Origin: Bradyrhizobium sp. CCGUVB4N
Lineage (GTDB): Bacteria; Pseudomonadota; Alphaproteobacteria; Rhizobiales; Xanthobacteraceae
DNA: 64,000 nucleotides
Assembly (NCBI RefSeq): GCF_024199945.1
Contig: NZ_JANADP010000001.1
Location: 4,960,001-5,024,000, forward strand
Direction of reading: 5' to 3'
Shown: positions 16,183 through 24,801 of the stretch, one piece after another
Layout: each line of letters opens with the position of its first letter
Position numbering within the stretch: position 1 is the stretch's first letter
Made by a program: the position numbers and the translations under genes
The notes under the pieces: model-generated
The model's database searches: none
What the model saw: the letters and a program-made list of their open reading frames with translations, nothing else
What the model was told of the DNA's origin: nothing

Positions 16183-17265
16183 GTGAAGGCTGTTCGTTAT
16201 TACGGACGGAAGGACATCCGTGTCGAAACCGTCGATGAGCCCAAAGAGATGGGCGCCAACCAGCTTCTGGTGAAGCCGCTGTGGACCGGCATCTGCGGCA
16301 CTGATCTTCACGAATACATCGCTGGCCCCATCGTCACCCCTGCTACGCCGCACGTCTTCACTGCGGCGACGCTGCCCCAGATTCTCGGACATGAGTTCTC
16401 GGCCGAGGTGCTGGATGTTGGTCGCGAGGTGACGCATGTCCGGCGCGGCGACCGCATCTCCGTACAGCCGCTTGTGATGCCGATGAACGACTACTACAGC
16501 CGGCGCGGCCTCAATCACCTCAGCGAAAAGATGGGTTGCGTCGGTCTCAGCTGGGCATGGGGCGGCATGTCCGACCTCGCCGTCATCAACGACTACAACG
16601 CGGCAAAGGTGCCCGAGTCCATCAGCGACGAGGAAGCCGCGATGATCGAGCCGGCTGCCGTCGCGCTCTATGCGGTCGACCGCGGCGGCGTACAAGCCGG
16701 CAGCACGGTGCTGATCGCGGGGGCCGGCCCGATCGGCGCTCTGACAATCCTGTGCGCGCATGCGGCGGGTGCCGCCAGAATCTATGTGTCCGAACCCAAT
16801 GCCTCGCGGAGGAGAACGATCGAGAGCTGGGGGATCTGCGCCGGCGTCTACGATCCCAAGACGACGGATGTGGTCGCGCGGGTCAAAGAGCAAACAGAAG
16901 AGAATGTCGGCGTCGACATCGCCATCGAGTGCGTCGGCAACGAGAGCGCATTGAACACCTGTGTCGAGGCCGTACGCCGGCGCGGCGTCGTCGTTCAGGC
17001 CGGCCTGCATGTCGGCAAGGCCTCCACTGACCCGATGCTCTGGGCGCTGAAGGACATCACCATCGAGGCGACCTGGTGTTACCCCATCACGATGTGGCCA
17101 CGCATCATCGGGCTCGTCGAGTCCGGCAAGTTGCCGATCTCAAAGATCATCGACGGCCGCATCCGCGCGGAGGACGTCGTGTCGAAGGGCTTCGACGTGC
17201 TCACTGCTCCGAGCAACGACAAGCTGAAGATACTCGTGTCCACGCAGCTTGCGGCACCGTCGTGA
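16183..17265 (+). CDS. Zinc-dependent 2,3-butanediol-type dehydrogenase
   Basis: A 360-residue medium-chain alcohol dehydrogenase starting (GTG) KAVRYYGRKDIRVE, the usual opening of (R,R)-butanediol dehydrogenases. Catalytic zinc ligands are visible in GICGTDLHEY and ILGHEFSAEV, and the NAD-binding glycine motif in LIAGAGPIGALTI. The GTG is preceded by AGGGGAA; an ATG at 16120 would add 21 atypical residues. It probably oxidises a vicinal diol or sugar alcohol with NAD. It is followed closely by a sugar-type ABC transporter, which may import its substrate. The exact substrate cannot be read. Confidence 0.8.
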   Translation: MKAVRYYGRKDIRVETVDEPKEMGANQLLVKPLWTGICGTDLHEYIAGPIVTPATPHVFTAATLPQILGHEFSAEVLDVGREVTHVRRGDRISVQPLVMPMNDYYSRRGLNHLSEKMGCVGLSWAWGGMSDLAVINDYNAAKVPESISDEEAAMIEPAAVALYAVDRGGVQAGSTVLIAGAGPIGALTILCAHAAGAARIYVSEPNASRRRTIESWGICAGVYDPKTTDVVARVKEQTEENVGVDIAIECVGNESALNTCVEAVRRRGVVVQAGLHVGKASTDPMLWALKDITIEATWCYPITMWPRIIGLVESGKLPISKIIDGRIRAEDVVSKGFDVLTAPSNDKLKILVSTQLAAPS

Positions 17266-17343
17266 GACGACGCCGACACCGGAGTTGATCCAGAGCGACG
17301 TTCAAGTCGCCACGGTCATTAAAATCAAAGGGGAGGAATATCA

Positions 17344-18480
17344 ATGAGAGCTACCGTCGCGAGTTGCCTGTCACTTGCCTGCCTTGCCTTGGCGACATCA
17401 AACGCGGCGCAGGCGCAATATTCCGGTGCGCCACGCACGTTCCTGTTCAACCCGGCGCTCGACGTCTGCATTCGTGACACCGCGAAGTTCAAGAAGGCGC
17501 CGCCCTACACCATTGGCTTCTCCAATGCCGGCCTTGGCGACAGTTGGCGCGTGGTTGGCCTGCACTCGCTTCAGAAGGCTGCGCACGACCATGCCGACGT
17601 GGTGAAAAAGCTGCTGATCACCGATGCCGGCCATGACGATGCCAAGCAGGTCGCCGACATCCAGGACCTGGTGTCCCGCGGCGTCGATCTCCTGATCGTC
17701 AGTGCCAACACCTCGCAGGCGCTCGATCCCGCCGTGACCCAGGCGACCGAACGCGGCATCCCGGTCGTGATGGTGGACCGCCGGGTCGATTCCGACAACT
17801 TCGTCACCTTCGTCACCGCCTCCGACGCGATGATGGGGCGCCTGTTCGCACAGTGGATCGTCGAGAAGCTGAACGGCAAGGGCAACGTGATCATCCTCGG
17901 AGGCCAGGCCGGCTCCAGCCCCAACGAGAACCGTGTCAAACCGGCGATGCAAGTGTTCTCCGCCTATCCCGGCATCAAGATCCTGGAGACCGTCTACTCC
18001 GACTGGAGCCCGGTCAAGGGTAAGCAAGTGATGCAGGCGATGATCGCCAAGTACGGCCACAGCATCAACGCGGTGTTCTCGCCGCACGGATTGCAGGTAC
18101 CCGGTGCGATCGAGGCCTTCCTCGATGCCGGTTGGAAGGGCAGCGAGATTCCGCCGATCACCTCGGCCGACATGAACGGGCCGATGAAGATGGCCATCAA
18201 GAACAAGTTCCCGCTGCTCGACATTGACTATCCGCCCGCGATGATGGGCACGGCTCTCGACGTCGCGCTCAAGGTGCTGTCCGGCGCCTCGGTGCCCTGC
18301 GTGTATACGATCAACAGCAACATCGTGCTGACCCACGGCGACGAGACGCCCTCGATCCCGAAGCCCGACATGTATGCCGAACAGCACATCGTTCCTGACG
18401 GCCCGGATGACATGCTGGTGTCCGGCGGCATGGGCGCCACCTACAATCCGAGCACGTTCAAGATCGACTATCCGCACTGA
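17344..18480 (+). CDS. Sugar ABC transporter substrate-binding protein
   Basis: A 378-residue periplasmic binding protein of the RbsB-like class. It has a signal peptide (cleavage after NAAQA, residue ~24), then PYTIGFSNAGLGDSWR, VDLLIVSANTSQALDPAVT and IPVVMVDRRVDSDNFVTFV. These are the alternating-domain landmarks of the sugar-binding family. GGGGAGG precedes the ATG. The ATPase and two permeases follow, so this is the first gene of a complete importer. The N-terminal insertion NPALDVCIRDTAKFKK is longer than in ribose-binding proteins, which hints at another ligand. Confidence 0.88.
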   Translation: MRATVASCLSLACLALATSNAAQAQYSGAPRTFLFNPALDVCIRDTAKFKKAPPYTIGFSNAGLGDSWRVVGLHSLQKAAHDHADVVKKLLITDAGHDDAKQVADIQDLVSRGVDLLIVSANTSQALDPAVTQATERGIPVVMVDRRVDSDNFVTFVTASDAMMGRLFAQWIVEKLNGKGNVIILGGQAGSSPNENRVKPAMQVFSAYPGIKILETVYSDWSPVKGKQVMQAMIAKYGHSINAVFSPHGLQVPGAIEAFLDAGWKGSEIPPITSADMNGPMKMAIKNKFPLLDIDYPPAMMGTALDVALKVLSGASVPCVYTINSNIVLTHGDETPSIPKPDMYAEQHIVPDGPDDMLVSGGMGATYNPSTFKIDYPH

Positions 18481-18537
18481 ACCCGGAACAATGGCGTATC
18501 GGCGGGGCCGGTACGCCAGAGGGGCGAGACGGGCCGC

Positions 18538-20028
18538 ATGCTGACGCTCAAAGCGATCTCCAAGAGCTATCCCGGCGTACGCGCCCTCAGCGGCGTGAAC
18601 CTCGACGTCAGACCAGGAGAGATCCATGGCCTGCTCGGCGAGAACGGCGCCGGGAAATCCACCCTGATCAAGATCATCGCCGGCGCGGTGGCGCCCGACG
18701 AGGGCGAGATCATTTTCGCCGATCAGCCCGTAAGCTGGACATCGCCACGCGAGGCAAAACTCGCCGGAGTCCACGTCGTTTATCAGGAGTTCGCGCTGTT
18801 CCCGCAGCTGTCGGTCGCCGAGAACATCTTCCTCGGCAACGAGCGACGCAACGCGATCGGTCTGGTGGACCACCGGCGCACAAGGAAAGAGGCAGCCGAA
18901 CTGATGCGCAAGCTTGGCGTTGCCCTTGACCCGCGCGCGACGGTCGACTCGCTTTCGGTCGCCGACCAGCAGATGGTCGAGATCGCGCGCGCCATGACGC
19001 ACAATGTTCGCCTGCTTATCCTCGATGAGCCCACCGCCGTGATCGCCGGGCGCGAGGTGGAGCTGCTGTTCGAGCGCCTGCGCCGGCTGCGCGAAACGGG
19101 CGTCTCCGTCCTCTTCATCTCACACCGCCTCGATGAAGTTTTCGCGCTGTGCGATCGCGCGACCATCCTGAAGGACGGTCGTCTCGTCGGCACACAGGAT
19201 ACCGCCGACGTCTCGCGCGAGCGGCTGATTTCCATGATGGTCGGCCGCGATCTCGGCGATCTGTTTCCGCCACGCTCGGCCGCAACAAGGACCGATCAAG
19301 CCGTGCTGCGGACCGACACCATTTCCGTCGGTGACAGGGTCCGGGATGTTTCCATCGAACTGCATGCCGGAGAGATCGTCGCGCTGGCCGGCATGGTCGG
19401 CGCCGGCCGGACCGACCTCGCCCTCGGCCTGTTCGGTGCGGTCCCGATCTCGAAGGGCACCCTCCACATCGCCGGTGAGCGCATCACGGCGATGTCACCC
19501 GCAAAGGCGATCCGGCTCGGCATGGGCCTCGTCACCGAGGATCGCACGTCGCAGGGCCTTGCGATGCTGCTTGACATCGCCGCGAACATCTCCGGCCCGG
19601 CGCTTGGCGAGCTTACGCGCTACGGCATGATCGATCGTGGCAGAGAAGCTACGATCGCCAGTCGCGAAATCGAGCGATACCGCATCGCCTGCCGCGGACC
19701 TGCAACGCCCGTCGCAACGATGTCCGGCGGCAACCAGCAGAAGGTGATCATTGCACGCTGGGCACGCCTGTGCAGATCGGTTCTCATCCTCGACGAACCG
19801 ACGCGCGGCGTAGATGTCGGCGCAAAGGCCGACATCTACCGCATCATGCGCGAGCTGGCCGATTCCGGCCTCGCCATTCTGATGATCAGCTCGGAACTGA
19901 CCGAGGTCATCGGCATGGCTGACCGCGTCATCGTCATGCGCGAGGGACGCGTCACCGGCGAACTGCCGGGGCGCGACGCCACGGAGGAAAGCATCATGCA
20001 TCTGGCCACCAGCGAGCGCGCCGCATGA
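18538..20028 (+). CDS. Sugar ABC transporter ATP-binding protein (two-domain)
   Basis: A 496-residue RbsA/MglA-type tandem ATPase. Domain one has Walker A GENGAGKSTL (residues ~36-45) and Walker B LLILDEPTAVIA. Domain two has a degenerate Walker A, GMVGAGRTDLAL, a proper signature MSGGNQQKV and Walker B VLILDEPTRGVDVGAK. A noncatalytic second site of this kind is normal for the family. It powers the importer from the cytoplasmic side. Its stop overlaps the first permease start by four bases. Confidence 0.92.
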   Translation: MLTLKAISKSYPGVRALSGVNLDVRPGEIHGLLGENGAGKSTLIKIIAGAVAPDEGEIIFADQPVSWTSPREAKLAGVHVVYQEFALFPQLSVAENIFLGNERRNAIGLVDHRRTRKEAAELMRKLGVALDPRATVDSLSVADQQMVEIARAMTHNVRLLILDEPTAVIAGREVELLFERLRRLRETGVSVLFISHRLDEVFALCDRATILKDGRLVGTQDTADVSRERLISMMVGRDLGDLFPPRSAATRTDQAVLRTDTISVGDRVRDVSIELHAGEIVALAGMVGAGRTDLALGLFGAVPISKGTLHIAGERITAMSPAKAIRLGMGLVTEDRTSQGLAMLLDIAANISGPALGELTRYGMIDRGREATIASREIERYRIACRGPATPVATMSGGNQQKVIIARWARLCRSVLILDEPTRGVDVGAKADIYRIMRELADSGLAILMISSELTEVIGMADRVIVMREGRVTGELPGRDATEESIMHLATSERAA

Positions 20029-20993
20029 CCACGATCGCTGCCGCTCGACTGACGACGCCCTGGTGGCTGCGCGCCAACGCCGGCCTCGCCGGCGTGCTCG
20101 TCCTGATCGGCGCCGTCTACACCATCGGCGCGACGGTGTCGGACCGTTTCCTGTCGCTGGGCAACCTGCTCAACGTGTACGAACAGACCACCGATCTCGC
20201 ACTCGTCAGCATCGGACAAACGCTGACCATCCTCAGCGGAGGCATCGATCTCTCGGTCGGCTCGCTGATCAGCCTGACGTCGTGTCTGACGTCCGGCCTC
20301 ATCAATGGCAATCCGGACCGTGTCGCTCCAGTCGTCATCGGCGTGCTCGCGCTCGGAACGCTCGTCGGAGTGGTCAACGCCGGTTTGGTCGTCGCGCTCC
20401 GCGTTCACCCGCTGATCGTGACACTCGGCATGGGTGCGATCCTCCAGGGCATGACGTTACTCTACGCGCTGGGGCCCGTCGGCCGCGTGCCGCGCGACTT
20501 CAGTTTTGTCGCCTACGGACGCATCGCAGGCATTCCGATCGGTGCGACGATCGCGGTGATCCTCTGCGTCCTGGTCGCGCTGTTATTGCGATATCTGCCG
20601 CTCGGCCGTCAGATCTACGCACTTGGAGATGACGACAACTCGGCTCGTCTCGTCGGGCTGCGACGAACCCGAATCCTGATGCTGGTCTACGGTGCTTCCG
20701 GTTTCTGCTGTGCCGCCACCGGACTTTACCTCGCGGCAAGGTTCGGCGTCGGACAACCCTATACCGGCGTCAACTACACTTTGGCCTCGATCACCCCGGT
20801 GGTGCTCGGCGGCACGTTGCTGAGCGGCGGCAAAGGCGGCGTGATCGGCACATTGTTCGGTGCCTTCTTGATCGCGCTCCTGAACAATCTGCTCAATTTC
20901 ATGGACGTGTCGAAGCACTATCAACTGGTGGCGCAGGCGGTCATCATCATCCTCGCCGTCTCCGTCTATATCGAACGCCGCAGGCTGGGGTGA
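20025..20993 (+). CDS. Sugar ABC transporter permease 1 (RbsC-like)
   Basis: A 322-residue membrane protein with about nine or ten hydrophobic segments. The family signature falls in QTLTILSGGIDLSVGSLISL, followed by LRVHPLIVTLGMGAILQGMT and VLGGTLLSGGKGGVIGT. RbsC-type permeases form the channel with a second copy or paralog. This operon encodes two different permeases, so a heterodimer is likely. Confidence 0.9.
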   Translation: MTTIAAARLTTPWWLRANAGLAGVLVLIGAVYTIGATVSDRFLSLGNLLNVYEQTTDLALVSIGQTLTILSGGIDLSVGSLISLTSCLTSGLINGNPDRVAPVVIGVLALGTLVGVVNAGLVVALRVHPLIVTLGMGAILQGMTLLYALGPVGRVPRDFSFVAYGRIAGIPIGATIAVILCVLVALLLRYLPLGRQIYALGDDDNSARLVGLRRTRILMLVYGASGFCCAATGLYLAARFGVGQPYTGVNYTLASITPVVLGGTLLSGGKGGVIGTLFGAFLIALLNNLLNFMDVSKHYQLVAQAVIIILAVSVYIERRRLG

Positions 20994-21000
20994 CCAGGAG

Positions 21001-21972
21001 ATGTCGGGCTCCATCGAGATCGCAGGCTCCGTCGCGCCATCCTGGTCGGTCCGCAGCGTCATGGCACGCTATGGCGTGGCCCTCACCTTGCCGCTGCTGC
21101 TCCTGCTCGGCGGCGCGATGTCGCCGGCCTTCATCAGTCCCGGCAATCTGTCCAATCTGCTGCTGCAGGTCGCGCCGCTCGCGATTGTCGCGATGGGACA
21201 AAGCCTGGTGATGATCGTTCGTGGCCTCGACCTCTCGGTCGCCTCGATGATGGCGACCGCCGCGGTGATTGCGACTGGCTTCTCGGGGGCTGACCAGAAT
21301 GTCCCTGCCATCATCGCGACCGCGATGGCGGTCGGTGTCGCCGTCGGACTGCTCAACGGCTTCCTCGTCACCAAGCGCCAGGTATCCCCGTTTCTGGCAA
21401 CGCTAGCGACAATGATATTGCTGCAGGGTTTCAGGTTCGTCTATACACAGGGTGCGCCGTCCGGAAACGTGCCACCGTTCTTGCGCCTGCTTGGATCCGG
21501 CAAGTTTCACGGCATGCCCTACAACGCGCTGGTTCTGTTGGTATTGGCGGTCGTGCTTGCCGTCGTCCTGCATCGCTCCGCATTCGGAAGACGGATCTTT
21601 ATCGTCGGCGGCAATCCCGTGACCGGGCGCCTCCTCGGTATCAACTCCGATGCCGTCACGATCGTCTGCTACCTGGTCTCGAGTTGTCTTGCTGCCATCG
21701 CCGGCCTGATCCTGAGTGGCTATGTCGGGCTTGTCGATAACTGGGTGGGACAAGGTTACGAACTCGATTCCATCGTCGCCTGTGTCGTTGGACGCGTGTC
21801 GCTCAGGGGCGGACAGGGCTCCATTCTCGGGGCACTGACGGGGACGGCGATCATCGTCGTCATTGCAAATGAGGTGATCCTGCTCGGCGTTCCCGTCCAG
21901 GCTCAGCTGATCATCAAGGGCGTCGTCATCATTCTCGCCGCCGCGATCTATATCCGAAAGGACCGCCACTAA
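21001..21972 (+). CDS. Sugar ABC transporter permease 2 (RbsC-like)
   Basis: A 323-residue paralog of the preceding permease, starting seven bases after it. The motif GQSLVMIVRGLDLSVASMM and the later GRVSLRGGQGSILGALTG mark the RbsC fold. The N-terminus is predicted cytoplasmic. No terminator is obvious in the 190 bases after the stop. The operon boundary coincides with the start of the tRNA-Ser island. Confidence 0.9.
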   Translation: MSGSIEIAGSVAPSWSVRSVMARYGVALTLPLLLLLGGAMSPAFISPGNLSNLLLQVAPLAIVAMGQSLVMIVRGLDLSVASMMATAAVIATGFSGADQNVPAIIATAMAVGVAVGLLNGFLVTKRQVSPFLATLATMILLQGFRFVYTQGAPSGNVPPFLRLLGSGKFHGMPYNALVLLVLAVVLAVVLHRSAFGRRIFIVGGNPVTGRLLGINSDAVTIVCYLVSSCLAAIAGLILSGYVGLVDNWVGQGYELDSIVACVVGRVSLRGGQGSILGALTGTAIIVVIANEVILLGVPVQAQLIIKGVVIILAAAIYIRKDRH

Positions 21973-22169
21973 GCCGCCTTTCATATCGCGCTCGACTGCA
22001 CGCGCGTGGCTTTCTCCCGTAGCCACGCCTGTGGCCGGCTCGGCTCGAAGGTCCGGTCAGCGGCCTGATCAAGAGGAACACCGGCGAACTGCGAAGCACA
22101 ACCTCTCGCCGCAAGCAGCTGATCTTGCTGTCGAATTCGAATGATTGCGAATGATGGAGAACAATATAC

Positions 22170-22183
22170 TGGCGGAAGAGGTG
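22170..22183. repeat. Candidate attachment-site copy, left end of island
   Basis: TGGCGGAAGAGGTG here matches TGGCGGAAGGGGTG at 25956-25969 in 13 of 14 bases and in the same orientation. The right copy is the 3' end of the tRNA-Ser gene, including its CCA. Displaced tRNA 3' ends mark integrated elements. The stretch 21973-22271 holds no other feature I can support. Confidence 0.5.
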
Positions 22184-22271
22184 TCAACCGAAGGGAGCTG
22201 AATTTACGGACGAATTTCGATTTTCTACGGTTCAACCTACGCCCTGCCCCACGACCGTCTTAGGCCTCACG

Positions 22272-23045
22272 TCATGATAGCAATTTGGGCTGTTCAAGCT
22301 TGCGCCGATTGTTGCGACGCCCTCTTTTGCGACGAGGGACCTTTGCAATCTCTCGAAACACAACTCGCGGCTTAAGGTGATCGGGAGTATTTTCCTCGGC
22401 CTCGTAGAAGAGGAGTGATTGCTCTAGTTCGTCTTCCTTTCGGAGCACGGCTTTTGGTTCTTCCAGTGTGGGCCATTCTTTGGCTGGAGGAAGTTTGGGG
22501 CGGTTCAAGACTGGATCCAATGCCTGTCTCTCCTCAGGGGTGAGGTGCTGCGCTATGGCATCGAGTTCTGCTCGGAGATTCCCGAGTTCTTTCTGGACAT
22601 CATGCGGGCTCAACTCGCCAACTGATTTTTCCAGTTTCTCGAGCCGCTTGCTGAAGCGATACAACTTGCCAGGAGTCTTTAGCCGCCGTTCGAATCGGTA
22701 GACCTCCTCATTCGGAACGCCGGCTTTTTTGATGAAAGGAGTACAAACGTCGACTGCGAATTCCCTTGCATCACCGCACATTTCAACAACGCCTTCTTTG
22801 AACCCCTTGTAGTTCGCGACAAATCCGTAAGTAGCCAGCAAAACGGAGAAAATCGAGCCCACCACGGTGACACGGGTGACCAGCGATCCTTCTTCGATTT
22901 GAACTTCGATTTCGACTTCGCCACCATATATGTCGGCGGCTGCTCTGACGGCGATGCGTTTTGCGTAACGCCCCAGCGATTGGATATCGCGGCGCGATGC
23001 GGAGTATGGCTTCAAATGAATGTATGCTTGAGCAAGTTCTGTCAC
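22272..23045 (-). CDS. Unknown protein with one membrane segment, 257 aa
   Basis: An intact frame of lower GC than its chromosomal neighbours. The N-terminal ~50 residues look soluble (YIHLKPYSASRRDIQSLGR). EVEIEVQIEEGSLVTRV then leads into one hydrophobic segment (VVGSIFSVLLATYGFV, residues ~60-77). The middle is a charged coiled-coil-like region (RLEKLEKSVGELSPHDVQ), and the end is strongly basic (RRKRGRRNNRRK). I do not recognise a domain. The acidic strand followed by a membrane segment resembles unassigned proteins seen on mobile elements. It lies within the tRNA-Ser island. Confidence 0.65.
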   Translation of the reverse strand: MTELAQAYIHLKPYSASRRDIQSLGRYAKRIAVRAAADIYGGEVEIEVQIEEGSLVTRVTVVGSIFSVLLATYGFVANYKGFKEGVVEMCGDAREFAVDVCTPFIKKAGVPNEEVYRFERRLKTPGKLYRFSKRLEKLEKSVGELSPHDVQKELGNLRAELDAIAQHLTPEERQALDPVLNRPKLPPAKEWPTLEEPKAVLRKEDELEQSLLFYEAEENTPDHLKPRVVFREIAKVPRRKRGRRNNRRKLEQPKLLS

Positions 23046-23251
23046 TGAATCCCCCTAGCGAGAGTTCAGCACGAAACAACCTCTAACTGAAGCCGGGGAA
23101 CAACGGGGTATTGCTGATACTCAACAATCATGTTGCCAACGCTCCGCAAGCAACTGACATCGTTGTATTTTCAGATTCGAGACTTTAGTCCAATCTCGAT
23201 GAGCTGCTGGATCGCATCCGCTGGCGCGGCCCCTGCAAAGCGCGCGACCCA

Positions 23252-23661
23252 TTAAAAGGGCATTTCGTCGCGAGGCGGCCGGGCTTTTGCCTGCGCCGCC
23301 TCTTTGCGTTCTGTCCGCGGCTCGCTCCGCGCGTGGTCGACCGCTGCCCTCGAAAGGTCCGCGGCCTGAGCATCGGCGGAAGCGCGGAGCCCTTTGCGAG
23401 CATCGTACCGCCGTTCCCAGGCTTCCTCGGCGGCGAGCATCTATCGAGAGGGTTCGCCAGTTGCTCGGACGGATCTGTGAACGCGGCGTCGAGTTGCAAC
23501 CGGTCCCAGATCAGGCGCGAGAATACCCGCTTCGGGTGGGGCATCCAGCCAAGCTGCACCATCTGGTCAAACGTGATGTTGCTTACGCCAACGTAACGAG
23601 CTGATTCATCGCGCGACATACCGCGCGGCGGGTAGGCAATCTGATCTGGCCAGAGGGTCAT
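23252..23661 (-). pseudogene. Frameshifted excisionase-like helix-turn-helix protein
   Basis: Residues 1-75 read MTLWPDQIAYPPRGMSRDES and VGVSNITFDQMVQLGWMPHP, then LIWDRLQLDAAFTDP. This is the AlpA/excisionase-type HTH protein that, from memory, often accompanies integrases in Bradyrhizobium islands. After NPLDR (near 23442) the frame turns to Arg/Pro-rich sequence continuing to 23185. An overlapping frame gives the better-looking MLAAEEAWERRYDARKG and ends at 23252. A one-base shift at that point is the simplest explanation. Two overlapping genes are less likely. Confidence 0.5.
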
Positions 23662-23794
23662 GCCGACTCGTTATCACGCGCACCGCCGCCAGCATGTTGA
23701 CAATCTACATAAGTAATTGTTTGCACAGGTAATTTGTAGTTGCGCCTGCCCTTCTATTGCGATTGGATGCTTTGATAGTCAGGGGAGGATTGGA

Positions 23795-24115
23795 ATGGGG
23801 CTATTTGGGTCTCGGCAACAATGGAATGAAGTCTACCTGATCAATACCCGCAGGGTCGTCGGACGCAATTTCTTGGCAGTGCTATTCTGGCTTTGGGGTA
23901 TTGCTGGATTCTTTGTCGTGATCGTCGACGCTCTCGACACCATGTCGAAGCTGCAATCTGGCGTCGGAGTCGGACAGTCATCCTTCCTAGCCGCGATAGC
24001 CGTCGTCTGGATCGGCGGCATGGTCTTTTTTGGCCTTGGGGCGCTGCTGGCCGGCAGCGATATGGAAGTCGTGCAGCGTGCCGAGGACTACGGTGACGTG
24101 AGAGTGGGACGATAA
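23795..24115 (+). CDS. Two-pass membrane protein, 106 aa
   Basis: GGGGAGGATTGGA precedes the ATG at 23795. Two hydrophobic segments (NFLAVLFWLWGIAGFFVVIV and FLAAIAVVWIGGMVFFGLGA) flank a short loop. The ends are charged. Its stop codon overlaps the next start by one base, so it is coupled to the following unknown gene. No family recognised. It is part of the island. Confidence 0.6.
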   Translation: MGLFGSRQQWNEVYLINTRRVVGRNFLAVLFWLWGIAGFFVVIVDALDTMSKLQSGVGVGQSSFLAAIAVVWIGGMVFFGLGALLAGSDMEVVQRAEDYGDVRVGR

Positions 24116-24384
24116 TGAAGGAAGATTTGAACCAAGAATTTGAGACATTTCTTTCCGACTGGACCGCAAAGAACTTAGGAAGCTTGGGTGATCACACAGA
24201 TCCGAGCGATCAAAGATATATAGCTGGTGTCCGCGCAGACCGATTAAAAGAGGATGCAGAAACGGCGGGATTCGCTGTTGAGATTCGACGATTGAGCTTT
24301 AATTTCAAAGGCGGGCTACGCGAATACATCCAAGTTGCTTATGAGCGAGCGGAGTTTCGTCGGAAGTTCGGCGACGACGTTTGA
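24115..24384 (+). CDS. Unknown soluble protein, 89 aa
   Basis: The product starts MKEDLNQEFETFLSDWTAKN and is acidic at the N-terminus and basic later (YERAEFRRKFGDD). It is AT-richer than the flanking chromosome. Translational coupling (TAATG) to the membrane protein upstream suggests the two work together. I cannot assign a domain. Confidence 0.55.
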   Translation: MKEDLNQEFETFLSDWTAKNLGSLGDHTDPSDQRYIAGVRADRLKEDAETAGFAVEIRRLSFNFKGGLREYIQVAYERAEFRRKFGDDV

Positions 24385-24394
24385 AGATCGGACG

Positions 24395-24670
24395 ATGACC
24401 ATTCCACTTTACCCCAGCGAAGACGAAATCGCCGCCCTCGTGCTAGGTGAAAAACGCGCCAAGGAGTGGCCGTCCCTGGCGCTACACCTCGAAAATAAAG
24501 AAGGTCTGCCGAGAGTCGACAAGCAGATGGGCGGCAGGTTCTGGCCAGCAATTGACGGCTATTTTCGCCAGCGGCACGGAATGCATCTGATGCCACATGC
24601 CGGTGACGCGCCTCCGGCGCGCCGCGTAGCCGACCACATCCAAGTCATACCGACTCCCGATAAACGATGA
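24395..24670 (+). CDS. Island-associated small protein, 91 aa
   Basis: The sequence MTIPLYPSEDEIAALVLGEK continues with AKEWPSLALHLE, GLPRVDKQMGGRFWPAIDGY and RQRHG. I recall this kind of protein directly upstream of tyrosine-integrase genes in Bradyrhizobium islands, where it may help recombination or its control. Here no integrase follows. The ATG ten bases after the previous stop is preferred over an ATG at 24335 inside the upstream gene. Confidence 0.6.
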   Translation: MTIPLYPSEDEIAALVLGEKRAKEWPSLALHLENKEGLPRVDKQMGGRFWPAIDGYFRQRHGMHLMPHAGDAPPARRVADHIQVIPTPDKR

Positions 24671-24801
24671 CCAAGTTACTTTTCCAAACCACACGACTGC
24701 CGCCCGCCTAGCCCCATCGAACGCGGGACAACAGCGTCAATTCGCCGGACCCGATACCGTACTCATCCTAAGCCGAGCGCGTATTCAACGAGATTTGGCC
24801 A

